Part shown: piece by piece, positions 1 to 6,973 of the stretch
Numbering within the stretch: the stretch's first letter is position 1
How the letters are laid out: every line of letters begins with the position of its first letter
NCBI GenBank assembly: GCA_020200995.1
Contig: JAIVHQ010000001.1
Span: 1-17,302 of the forward strand
DNA length: 17,302 nt
Source of the DNA: Flavobacteriales bacterium
Lineage (GTDB): Bacteria > Bacteroidota > Bacteroidia > Flavobacteriales_D > Cryomorphaceae
Direction of reading: 5' to 3'
Program-made: the position numbers and the translations under genes
The notes under the pieces: generated by a model
The model's input: the letters and a program-made list of their open reading frames with translations, nothing else
Database searches by the model: none
Told to the model about the DNA's origin: nothing

Positions 1-32
1 CTTTTCCACCGCATTTCAAAATCGTAGTCCAT
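1..32 (-). CDS. Possible 5' end of a leftward gene running off the window
   Basis: On the minus strand an ATG at 32-30 opens a frame that stays open for the ten codons left in the window (reads MDYDFEMRWK). Just upstream on the same strand is TACTTTTA (45-38), one base off the Bacteroidota -7 consensus TAnnTTTG. No well-spaced TTG was found for a -33 box. Too little is visible to name a product, and the frame may be chance. The basis is only the start codon and the -7-like element. Confidence 0.22.
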   Translation of the reverse strand, partial: MDYDFEMRWK

Positions 33-45
33 GGCTGTAAAAGTA

Positions 46-417
46 CAACGGATTTTATGGACGAGTCCACACAAACATCGGGGCAAATTGATAACTTTTC
101 GAGGACAAACCAATCATCGGCTTATTTCGTTTGCTTACTCTTTTTAGGCTTGAGCTGCTTGTAGCGGGACCATCGGTATCCTGAAGAATAATCGAAGTCA
201 GGTTGCACCTTTGGCGGCAAATGCTTTTTCTATTCCTGTGATCTACTTTGTTTTTTCGCCACCTTTGCGGAAGCAATCTTCAACACGACCACAGGTAAAG
301 CCTCAGTTGACGGTTTCGTTGATCGGATCTGATGAAAACAATCGCATGGCGTCCTTAGCCCCTTGCCGAATTATTGCTACTTTAGAATCTCAGAATCTCA
401 GAATCTCAAAACGGGTT
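46..417. other. Gene-free stretch upstream of the exonuclease gene
   Basis: No convincing coding region was found here. The exonuclease frame is open back to 211, but the translation before 418 shows no domain and looks like read-back. A 73-codon frame on the minus strand (276-55) is low-complexity, rich in Arg, Lys and Ser, and not recognised. The only structured element is the octanucleotide repeat at 384-407. A promoter for the exonuclease operon presumably lies here, but no well-spaced TTG/TAnnTTTG pair stands out. Confidence 0.5.
384..407. repeat. Three perfect tandem copies of the octamer AGAATCTC
   Basis: AGAATCTC occurs three times head to tail with no mismatch. It ends 10 nt before the chosen ATG (418) of the exonuclease gene, so it lies in the leader or core promoter of that operon. 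A non-triplet tandem unit here could change promoter or leader spacing by slippage, although three copies is short for an unstable repeat. Confidence 0.8.
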
Positions 418-1137
418 ATGCACGACCAAATTGACATTGGCAACATCCTCTTTCTCGACATCGAAACGGTGCCGGGAATGTATCGCTTTGCCGAGATGGA
501 GCCCATGTGGCAAAAACTCTGGTCTGACAAAACGCGGTTTCTGCAGGAGCGGGAAGAAAAAACGGCCGAGGAAATTTACGAGCGAGCGGGAATTTACGCC
601 GAATTCGGCAAAGTGATTTGCATCAGCACAGCGGTGATTTACCGCGACAACGGCCACGAGAAAATGCGGGTGAAATCCTTTTACGGCGATGATGAGGTCG
701 AGGTGCTCAGGACTTTTGGTAAAGTACTGGACACTTATTACAGCAAGCCGAATAAATACCTCTGCGGCCACAACCTCAAAGAGTTTGATGCACCCTATGT
801 GGCTCGCCGCATGCTGGTAAACGGCCTTCCCCTGCCTTCTGTCATCAATACTCCGGGTAAAAAGCCATGGGAGGTGAGCCACCTCGATACCATGGAAATG
901 TGGAAATTCGGCGACTATAAGCACTTCAGTTCACTGAGCCTGCTCGCAGGACTATTTGGCATTCCTACGCCCAAAGACGACATTTCGGGTGGTGATGTAG
1001 CACGGGTCTACTACGAGGAGAACGACCTTGAGCGCATCCGCATTTACTGCGAAAAAGACACGGTGACCGTGGCCAACCTCTACCGAAAAATGAAAAACAT
1101 GCCGGTGATTCCGGAAGATGATGTGGAAGTGGTTTAA
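418..1137 (+). CDS. Predicted 3'-5' exonuclease related to the PolB proofreading domain
   Basis: This 239-residue protein matches the stand-alone DnaQ/RNase H-fold exonucleases related to the proofreading domain of family B polymerases (the PF10108-type family). These remove nucleotides from DNA 3' ends with two metal ions. Visible motifs are ExoI 'FLDIET' (D14, E16), ExoII 'GHNLKEFDAPYVARR' (D124) and an ExoIII-like 'YCEKDTVTVANLY' (D214). There is no polymerase domain, signal peptide or membrane segment. The frame is open back to 211, but ATG 418 was chosen because family-like sequence starts right after it; the upstream translation has no domain features. The 3' end overlaps the lipoprotein gene by 20 nt, suggesting co-translation with the next two genes. 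The family is recognised with confidence; the cellular role (repair or proofreading) is inferred. Confidence 0.88.
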   Translation: MHDQIDIGNILFLDIETVPGMYRFAEMEPMWQKLWSDKTRFLQEREEKTAEEIYERAGIYAEFGKVICISTAVIYRDNGHEKMRVKSFYGDDEVEVLRTFGKVLDTYYSKPNKYLCGHNLKEFDAPYVARRMLVNGLPLPSVINTPGKKPWEVSHLDTMEMWKFGDYKHFSSLSLLAGLFGIPTPKDDISGGDVARVYYEENDLERIRIYCEKDTVTVANLYRKMKNMPVIPEDDVEVV

Positions 1138-1669
1138 TATGGCCTTCCCGGTATTGCTTGCAGCGCTCTGGCTCGTTGGATGCGGGCAACCCCCTGTAGA
1201 ATCAGAAGATGAAAAGCTGCCTTTTTCTCAAAACCTGCTCAATCCCGGCGATGCCGCGGGAATCAGGGGGTCGCAGCCGGGTGACAGCCCTGAAGAGGTT
1301 CGCGTGAGAGAAACCTTTACCCTCAACGAGGATTCCGATTCCTTACTGGTGTATACGGGGCAACTTGATTTTGATGAAAGCTCCGTCAGCATTACGGTGT
1401 TTTACAATTTCGATGAGTTCGGTCTGTTCGAATTTCAATTTGACCTTCGCCCGGAGAGCCGCTCGGGGGCAAAGGTTTTGCACGACCAACTCAAGGAATT
1501 TCTCACTGCGCAGTATGGCGAGCCAAAGCAGCCGGGAACAGCGCTGCGTTTCACTTCTTTCAGCCCTTCAAACAACGTTGTGGAAATCACCCTCAGCGAT
1601 GAATCCACTGAAGTCGGAACCCCTTTCGTGAGTCTGAATTTTTTGGAGCCCCTCGATGATGAAATCTGA
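1118..1669 (+). CDS. Small lipoprotein of unknown function
   Basis: I do not recognise this 183-residue protein. The N-terminus has a Lys-containing start, a hydrophobic stretch (about residues 8-20) and a clear lipobox, LVGC, with the acylated cysteine at residue 22, so it should be an exported lipoprotein. The mature part is acidic, starts with a disordered Pro/Glu/Ser stretch, and continues as a predicted beta-rich domain with alternating hydrophobics ('VSITVFYNFDEFGLFEFQFDL'). Start choice is between ATG 1118, ATG 1121 and ATG 1139; the first two keep the basic residue before the hydrophobic core. It overlaps the exonuclease gene by 20 nt and the ABC ATPase gene by 14 nt. The downstream gene suggests an envelope or uptake-related job, but this is only a guess. 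Confidence 0.75.
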   Translation: MMWKWFNMAFPVLLAALWLVGCGQPPVESEDEKLPFSQNLLNPGDAAGIRGSQPGDSPEEVRVRETFTLNEDSDSLLVYTGQLDFDESSVSITVFYNFDEFGLFEFQFDLRPESRSGAKVLHDQLKEFLTAQYGEPKQPGTALRFTSFSPSNNVVEITLSDESTEVGTPFVSLNFLEPLDDEI

Positions 1670-3377
1670 ACAGCCACTGCTCTCGCTCGAAAATCTCAGC
1701 ATTGCATTCGGCGATGCGCCGCCTGCTGTAGAAGGGCTGAGCCTCACGGTGAGCCGCGGCCGCACCCTTGGCATCGTGGGGGAATCGGGGTCGGGGAAGA
1801 GTCTCACCTCCCTCGCCCTGATGGGGCTGCTCCCGAAAACTGCAAAGCTCTTGTCGGGTCGGGCACTTTTTTCACCGGATTCGAAGCCGCCTGTGGATTT
1901 GCTCTTCTGCGGACCCGATGCCATGCGAAAGTTTCGCGGAAAGCGAATTGCCATGGTCTTTCAGGAGCCCATGTCTTCGCTCAATCCGCTCCACACTTGT
2001 GGGGAGCAGGTGGCCGAATCGCTCCGGCTTCATGAGAAATGCGGGAGGCGCGAGGCCTTTGATCGCACCACAGCCCTTTTCGAAGATGTGGAACTTCCAC
2101 GTCCGGAAGCCATTTTTAACAGTTATCCACACCAGCTCTCGGGAGGTCAGAAGCAGCGTGTGATGATTGCCATGGCACTGTCGTGCAATCCCGATCTCCT
2201 CATCGCTGATGAACCCACCACGGCCCTTGATGTCACCGTTCAAAAACATATCCTCGCACTACTGAAAAGACTGTGTGAGCGCAACCGTACCGGCATGATC
2301 TTTATTACCCACGACCTGGGCGTTGTGGCCGAAACGGCGCAGGATGTGCTCGTGATGTACCGCGGCAAGGCGGTGGAGTACGGGTCTGTGAATGAAATTT
2401 TTAAAAACCCGGCAGAGGCGTATACCCGAGCCCTGATCGACTGCCGGCCACGGCTCGACAAAAATCCCGAGGTGCTGCCCACCGTGGCCGATTACATGCG
2501 CCACGCCGACGGAACCACTCCACCACCGAGGGTCGAAACCGACCGCAAGAAAATGACCTCGGCCGATGCTGCCGTTCTCGTCGACGCCCGCGATATAAAT
2601 GTGTGGTACCCGACTGAAAAAAACTTTTGGGGAAAACCCACGGCTTTTTTAAAAGCAGTGGATGGGGTGTCGCTCCAAATTCGCAAAGGTGAGACCATGG
2701 GGCTTGTGGGCGAATCAGGTTGTGGAAAGAGTACTTTGGGCAGGGCCTTGCTGAGGTTGCAACCCATTCATTCCGGCAGCATTTCATACGAAGGCCGGTC
2801 CATAGAGGGATTGAGCCCTCGCGAAATGCGGCCATTGCGAAGGAGAATCCAACTAATCTTTCAGGACCCGTACGGATCGTTAAACCCGCGCATGACAGTA
2901 GAAGCAGCGCTTACTGAGCCCATGGTGGTGCACGGCCTTGTGGGAAAAGATATGGCTGCCGGAGGTAAAAAGGCTTCACGTGCAGCCCGCATCGCCGCAC
3001 TTCTGGATCGGGTGGGGCTCCCCGCTTCGGCAAAAAACAAATACCCGCATGAATTCTCGGGCGGTCAGCGGCAGCGCATCTGCATCGCTCGCGCCCTGGT
3101 CACTGAACCCGATTTTTTGGTCTGCGACGAATCTGTTTCTGCCCTCGACGTGTCGGTGCAGGCGCAGGTGCTCAATTTGCTCAATGAACTTAAGGCCGAT
3201 CTCGGACTCACTTACCTCTTCATTTCGCATGATTTGTCTGTAGTCAAGTACATGTCTGACAGAATAGCGGTGATGCGAAAGGGGAAGATCGAAGAGTTTG
3301 CCGAAGCCGAGACACTTTACAAAAGCCCCGCGTCTCCATACACCAGAACCCTGATCGAGGCAATACCCGAAATTTGA
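1656..3377 (+). CDS. Two-domain ABC transporter ATPase, oligopeptide/dipeptide (Opp/Dpp) type
   Basis: Two complete nucleotide-binding domains sit in one 573-residue chain, like a DppD-DppF fusion (YejF/GsiA-like). Domain 1 has Walker A GESGSGKS (42-49), Q-loop Q103, signature LSGGQ (161-165), Walker B 'DLLIADEP' (180-187), H-loop H219 and an Opp/Dpp-type C-terminal extension ('NPAEAYTRALIDCRPRL'). Domain 2 has Walker A GESGCGKS (352-359), Q403, FSGGQ (467-471), Walker B 'DFLVCDES' (486-493) with Ser replacing the usual Pro, and H525. Both sites keep the residues for ATP hydrolysis. The protein would power peptide or related uptake at the inner membrane. No permease or binding protein is in the window, so partners are elsewhere. 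Start at ATG 1656 or 1659; the gene overlaps the lipoprotein gene by 14 nt. Confidence 0.93.
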   Translation: MMKSEQPLLSLENLSIAFGDAPPAVEGLSLTVSRGRTLGIVGESGSGKSLTSLALMGLLPKTAKLLSGRALFSPDSKPPVDLLFCGPDAMRKFRGKRIAMVFQEPMSSLNPLHTCGEQVAESLRLHEKCGRREAFDRTTALFEDVELPRPEAIFNSYPHQLSGGQKQRVMIAMALSCNPDLLIADEPTTALDVTVQKHILALLKRLCERNRTGMIFITHDLGVVAETAQDVLVMYRGKAVEYGSVNEIFKNPAEAYTRALIDCRPRLDKNPEVLPTVADYMRHADGTTPPPRVETDRKKMTSADAAVLVDARDINVWYPTEKNFWGKPTAFLKAVDGVSLQIRKGETMGLVGESGCGKSTLGRALLRLQPIHSGSISYEGRSIEGLSPREMRPLRRRIQLIFQDPYGSLNPRMTVEAALTEPMVVHGLVGKDMAAGGKKASRAARIAALLDRVGLPASAKNKYPHEFSGGQRQRICIARALVTEPDFLVCDESVSALDVSVQAQVLNLLNELKADLGLTYLFISHDLSVVKYMSDRIAVMRKGKIEEFAEAETLYKSPASPYTRTLIEAIPEI

Positions 3378-3673
3378 GGAGTATCCTTCTGTTTTGGAAT
3401 CCAAGAGTCTTTAGTTTTTAACATAGTTCGCTTTGATTTCTAAAAAGCAACTGATTAAGACGCTACAATCCTTTGTCGTTGGCGGTGAAAACTCAGGGAA
3501 AGGCACCCGAACAGGTGCCTTAGCAATGCCATGATCACTGTTTTGGGGGACAACCAATTATCATTTTTTCACAAACAAACCGAAAATCGTCCTGTTCAAA
3601 GAGTGTGTGTTGGTCATTCCTATGTGGCCAACCTTAAACCAATTTTTTTTTCTCACCTTTTAAATTACTCAAA
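3378..3673. other. Intergenic leader of the fasciclin gene
   Basis: No coding frame is supported in these 296 bases. They hold the hairpin at 3500-3521 and a weaker inverted repeat GTTGGTC/GGCCAAC (3609-3615 with 3626-3632, one G-U pair), which would sit in the 5' leader of the fasciclin gene. A long T-run follows at about 3642-3650. The promoter of the fasciclin gene should lie here, but I could not place a well-spaced TTG/TAnnTTTG pair. Confidence 0.5.
3500..3521 (+). terminator. Perfect 8-bp hairpin, possible terminator of the ABC ATPase operon
   Basis: AAGGCACC (3500-3507) pairs perfectly with GGTGCCTT (3514-3521) around a 6-nt loop. It lies 122 nt after the ATPase stop codon and before the fasciclin gene. 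No T-tract follows on the plus strand, so it is either a weak terminator or an mRNA end-protecting or processing hairpin. Confidence 0.35.
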
Positions 3674-5236
3674 ATGAAAAAAATGTTACTCTCTTTGGCA
3701 GTGACCGTCTTTACGTTCTCTGCTGTTCAAGCCCAAACAATTTGGGAAATTATTCAGGCCAGTGAAGACCACACCACCCTGGAGGCCGCCATCGAAGCTG
3801 CCGAATTGGATGGAGTTCTGAATAACCCCGAAGCTAATTTTACCGTTTTTGCTCCTACAGATGCAGCCTTCGCTCTCCTCGGAGGAGCAGTCGGTGATTT
3901 GTTGGACGATCCCAATGGCGGTCTTACCAATACTTTACTCTATCACGTGGTAGGTGGAACTGCCTTATCTACCGACCTTTCAGATGGAATGGAAATTAAT
4001 ACTGCTCAAGGCGAAACCGTTTTAGTTACTATTACGGGCGGCAATGTGCTTATTAATGATGCGGAAGTCACAGGTCCCGACATCGAAGCGGACAACGGAG
4101 TGGTTCACGTAATCGATGCAGTGCTGCTTCCAACACTTTGCACACAAGGCCTAAGCGCGGTTAATAATTTCGTTAACGCCGGTGGAGCTCCCGCACCTGA
4201 CGAGAACGGCGTATGCGAGGTGATTGAGTTCACTGCATTCGGAGTTTGGGCAGGAGAAATTTATCCGGTTCCCAATATCGTGGAAGGTACAGAATACACT
4301 TTTTCAATTTGCGACGGCTTCGGTGCAGGATCTTGGGATGCTACCTTAATTGTTCAAAATTTGGCGACAGGTGCAGTTATTGCAAGTGTTGATGGCTGTG
4401 ACATTACCTGGACCGCAGGATCTTCGGACGACATCGGAATCATCATCCAGGAAGTAGGCACTTGTGGCACTACCTCAGATAACTCTAATGTAGACAACGG
4501 AAGCCCTTCATTAACCTGCACAGGAGAAGTAGTGGAACTCGGAACCGTAGTGGATATCATCGTAAACAGCCCTGATCATACCATTTTGGAAGATCTGGTG
4601 ATTTTGGCCGGATTGGATGGCGTGTTGTCAGGTGAAGGTCCCTTCACTGTATTTGCTCCGACCGATGAAGCTTTTGGAAACGTAGATCAAGCGACTTTGG
4701 ACGCGTTGACTGCCGACCCTGAAGGTCTATTGACTCAAGTGTTGACTTACCATGTAGTGCCCGGGGCAGTATTCTCGGGAGATCTGACTGACGGGTTGAC
4801 CGCAGCCACCGTGAATGGTGAAGAAGTCACTTTTGGTGTAGGTGCTGTAGTGACTGTCGGAAATGCGAATGTGACCGCAACCGTAACCGGTCCTGACCTC
4901 GAAGCGAGCAACGGAGTGGTACACGTGATTAATGAGGTGCTCGTCCCAACGACCCTCAGCGTAGATCACATCGCTTCATTGGGAAGCCTCAATATCTTCC
5001 CAAACCCGACCAACCAGCAATTCACCGTAGATGTAAATCTGGTGAACAGCGAAAGGGTGAGCATCGACCTTGTAAATCTCGTAGGACAGAATGTGAAATC
5101 GATCGACCTCGGCAACCGCAGCAGCGGTTTGAACCGTGAGTACATCGACGTATCAGGATTGCCCACAGGATTTTACCTGATGAATATCACCGTTGGCGAC
5201 AGCCAGGTGGTAACAAAAGTACAGGTGGTGCGATAA
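3674..5236 (+). CDS. Secreted double-FAS1 (fasciclin) protein with T9SS sorting domain
   Basis: This 520-residue extracellular adhesion-type protein has a signal peptide (about 1-20, cleavage near 'AVQA|QT'). FAS1 domain 1 spans about 23-155 ('FTVFAPTDAAF' at 56-66, 'GVVHVIDAVLLP'). A beta-rich central domain (about 185-265, 'YTFSICDGFGAGSWDATLIV') contains cysteines. FAS1 domain 2 spans about 288-427 ('FTVFAPTDEAF', 'GVVHVINEVLVP'). A type A T9SS C-terminal domain runs from about 438 to the end ('LNIFPNP' to 'GFYLMNI' and 'KVQVVR'). FAS1 domains mediate cell-cell or matrix contacts; the tail predicts export by T9SS and surface anchoring or release. The gene stands alone: a gene-poor leader precedes it and a strong terminator follows. 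Domain calls are secure; the ligand and the role of the central domain are unknown. Confidence 0.95.
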   Translation: MKKMLLSLAVTVFTFSAVQAQTIWEIIQASEDHTTLEAAIEAAELDGVLNNPEANFTVFAPTDAAFALLGGAVGDLLDDPNGGLTNTLLYHVVGGTALSTDLSDGMEINTAQGETVLVTITGGNVLINDAEVTGPDIEADNGVVHVIDAVLLPTLCTQGLSAVNNFVNAGGAPAPDENGVCEVIEFTAFGVWAGEIYPVPNIVEGTEYTFSICDGFGAGSWDATLIVQNLATGAVIASVDGCDITWTAGSSDDIGIIIQEVGTCGTTSDNSNVDNGSPSLTCTGEVVELGTVVDIIVNSPDHTILEDLVILAGLDGVLSGEGPFTVFAPTDEAFGNVDQATLDALTADPEGLLTQVLTYHVVPGAVFSGDLTDGLTAATVNGEEVTFGVGAVVTVGNANVTATVTGPDLEASNGVVHVINEVLVPTTLSVDHIASLGSLNIFPNPTNQQFTVDVNLVNSERVSIDLVNLVGQNVKSIDLGNRSSGLNREYIDVSGLPTGFYLMNITVGDSQVVTKVQVVR

Positions 5237-5260
5237 GCATTAAACCTTGAATATCTCAAG

Positions 5261-5291
5261 CCGCCGTTCCGCAAGGAGCGGCGGTTTTTTT
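5261..5291 (+). terminator. Strong intrinsic terminator after the fasciclin gene
   Basis: A 10-bp stem (5261-5270 with 5275-5284, one G-U pair) closes on a GCAA tetraloop and is followed by seven T (5285-5291). It starts 24 nt after the fasciclin stop codon. The T-tract runs directly into the ATG (5292) proposed for the photolyase gene. Confidence 0.93.
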
Positions 5292-6812
5292 ATGGAACAA
5301 TGCCACTTCATTGCTGTTTTATGGCCTGTGATTCCTTCCGGAAATATTGAAACACGCATCGTTTGGCTCAAGCGCGACCTGCGATTTGACGACCATGAGC
5401 CGCTCATGAGGGCGCTCGACGGTGGCGAAAAAGTTTTACTGCTCTACATTTTTGAGCCGGAGCTCATCACGCACCCCAACTATAGCTCCATGCATTGGCA
5501 ATTTGTCTGGCAAGCCGTCCGAGACCTTTCGGAAAAAGCCGAGGCAATAGGCTTCGGCATTCGCATTGCCTTCGGATCGGCGCAGGAGGTTTTCGTGAAG
5601 TTGATCGGGGAATATGCTGTCGGGGCGGTATACAGCCATGAGGAGACAGGAGTGGGACTCACATACAAGCGCGACCTCGGGTTGCAGCAGTTTTTTCGTG
5701 AATCGGGCATTGCCTGGCGCGAATACCAAAGCGGCGGGGTTGTGCGTGGCGCTGCCAACCGAACCGACTGGCGAAAGCAGTGGTACACCACCATGGCCTC
5801 GTTTACATGCGAACCGGAGCGGGGTCTCCTTTCGGAAAAATCTTTGCTTCGGACGTCAGTGATCGATCCCGGATTGCCGATGCGCGAATGGACCCCCGCC
5901 CATCCATTGCGTCAAAAAGGACGTGCGCGCGACGCAGCCAAATACCTCGACAGTTTTGTAGCCGAGCGTTCCGAAATGTACCGAAAGGGCATATCAAAGC
6001 CCGCCCTTTCGCGCACTTCATGCAGCCGCCTCTCGCCCTACCTGGCTTGGGGGCTGATGAGTACACGAACGGCGATCACCGCTTTTGCGGAAGCGAAAAA
6101 GCGGGGACGCGGCAACGCCGGCGGGCTGCAGGGAGTGCTGACCCGGTTTAGGTGGCGCGACCACTTCATCCAAAAGTTTGAGATGGAAGAGCGCATCGAA
6201 TACGAAGCGTTCAACAAGGCTTACGCACAGCTTGAATTTCCGCTGAATGCGCGCCTCCTGGGGGCTTGGATGACAGGGCGCACGGGCTTCCCCATGGTGG
6301 ATGCCTGCATGCGCTGCCTCCGTGAGACCGGCTACATCAATTTTCGCATGCGGGCCATGCTGGTCAGCTTTGCATTGCACCTGCTGTGGCAGCCGTGGAA
6401 GTTGGTGTCCGTGCACCTTTCGCGTATCTTTTTGGATTTTGAGCCCGGCATTCACTACCCGCAGGTGCAGATGCAGGCGGGCCTGACGGGCATCAACACC
6501 ATCCGCATTTACAACCCCGTAAAGCAGTCGCTCGACCACGACCCGGAAGGCGATTTTATACGAAAGTGGGTGCCCGAACTCTCCGCACTCCCGGCCGCAC
6601 TCATCCACGAGCCGTGGAAGATCAATGCCTTTGAGCGGGAAGAATTCGGTTTTGAGCCGGGCCGCGACTACCCGCTGCCCATAGTGGATCCCGAGCGGGC
6701 ACGAAAAGCTGCTTCCGATAAGCTGTGGGGCCTACGAAAGTCCAAAACTGCCAGAGGGGAATCCAAGAGAATTTTGAAAAAACACACCCTGCCGGGAAGG
6801 AGAAATGCGTGA
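5292..6812 (+). CDS. Atypical cryptochrome/photolyase family flavoprotein
   Basis: A member of the deoxyribodipyrimidine photolyase/cryptochrome family (506 residues). The N-terminal alpha/beta antenna-type domain starts at 'RIVWLKRDLRFDDHEPL' (22-38). The C-terminal FAD-binding domain shows 'RTSCSRLSPYLAWG' (241-254), 'RFRWRDHF' (285-292), 'GFPMVDACMRCLRETGY' (332-348) and 'NFRMRAM' (350-356). Compared from memory with E. coli PhrB, the region holding its flavin-contacting Asn378 and proximal Trp382 reads 'GIHYPQVQMQAG' (386-397), giving His and Val there; Trp369 would match the middle Trp359. It may repair UV lesions with another electron route or act as a receptor. Start choice is uncertain: ATG 5292 abuts a terminator, and GTG 5328 also keeps the whole domain. 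The 3' end overlaps the DUF2256 gene by 8 nt. Confidence 0.88.
   Translation: MEQCHFIAVLWPVIPSGNIETRIVWLKRDLRFDDHEPLMRALDGGEKVLLLYIFEPELITHPNYSSMHWQFVWQAVRDLSEKAEAIGFGIRIAFGSAQEVFVKLIGEYAVGAVYSHEETGVGLTYKRDLGLQQFFRESGIAWREYQSGGVVRGAANRTDWRKQWYTTMASFTCEPERGLLSEKSLLRTSVIDPGLPMREWTPAHPLRQKGRARDAAKYLDSFVAERSEMYRKGISKPALSRTSCSRLSPYLAWGLMSTRTAITAFAEAKKRGRGNAGGLQGVLTRFRWRDHFIQKFEMEERIEYEAFNKAYAQLEFPLNARLLGAWMTGRTGFPMVDACMRCLRETGYINFRMRAMLVSFALHLLWQPWKLVSVHLSRIFLDFEPGIHYPQVQMQAGLTGINTIRIYNPVKQSLDHDPEGDFIRKWVPELSALPAALIHEPWKINAFEREEFGFEPGRDYPLPIVDPERARKAASDKLWGLRKSKTARGESKRILKKHTLPGRRNA
6797..6802 (+). promoter_or_regulatory. Purine-rich ribosome binding site for the DUF2256 gene
   Basis: AAGGAG lies 2 nt before ATG 6805, inside the last codons of the photolyase gene. 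This is a stronger Shine-Dalgarno-like match than is usual in Bacteroidota, although the spacing is short. It supports ATG 6805 as a real start that is translationally coupled to the photolyase. Confidence 0.45.
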
Positions 6813-6963
6813 CGTCAAGAAACAACACCTCCCGGAAAAAATTTGCCTATCGTGCGGCCGGCCTTTCGCCTGGCGCAAGAAGTGGGAACGCGACTGGGAA
6901 TCGGTAAAGTACTGCAGCAAGCGTTGCCGAAGTGAAGGCAAGTCGGCAGCTAAAAACACATAA
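6805..6963 (+). CDS. DUF2256 small zinc-ribbon protein
   Basis: This 52-residue basic protein is easily missed because of its size. It has the DUF2256 (PF10013/COG4338-type) pattern: 'ICLSCGRPFAWRKKW' (13-27) followed by 'WESVKYCSKRC' (31-41). C14, C17, C37 and C41 form a CxxC...CxxxC set expected to bind one zinc ion. The family has no known function, but its genes are often found beside cryptochrome/photolyase genes. Here it overlaps the upstream photolyase by 8 nt and ends 10 nt before the DASH cryptochrome, so all three should be on one mRNA. The Arg/Lys/Trp-rich surface would suit nucleic acid or flavoprotein binding (inference). The family assignment is confident from the motif. Confidence 0.9.
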   Translation: MRDVKKQHLPEKICLSCGRPFAWRKKWERDWESVKYCSKRCRSEGKSAAKNT

Positions 6964-6973
6964 AACAAAGCAG

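Noticed and set aside
211..417. N-terminal extension of the exonuclease frame.
   Set aside because: The extra residues have no domain or signal features and the exonuclease domain begins directly after ATG 418.
6018..6608. Long open frame of 196 codons on the minus strand inside the photolyase gene.
   Set aside because: It is a shadow of a gene with strong family motifs on the plus strand and its own translation shows no domain.
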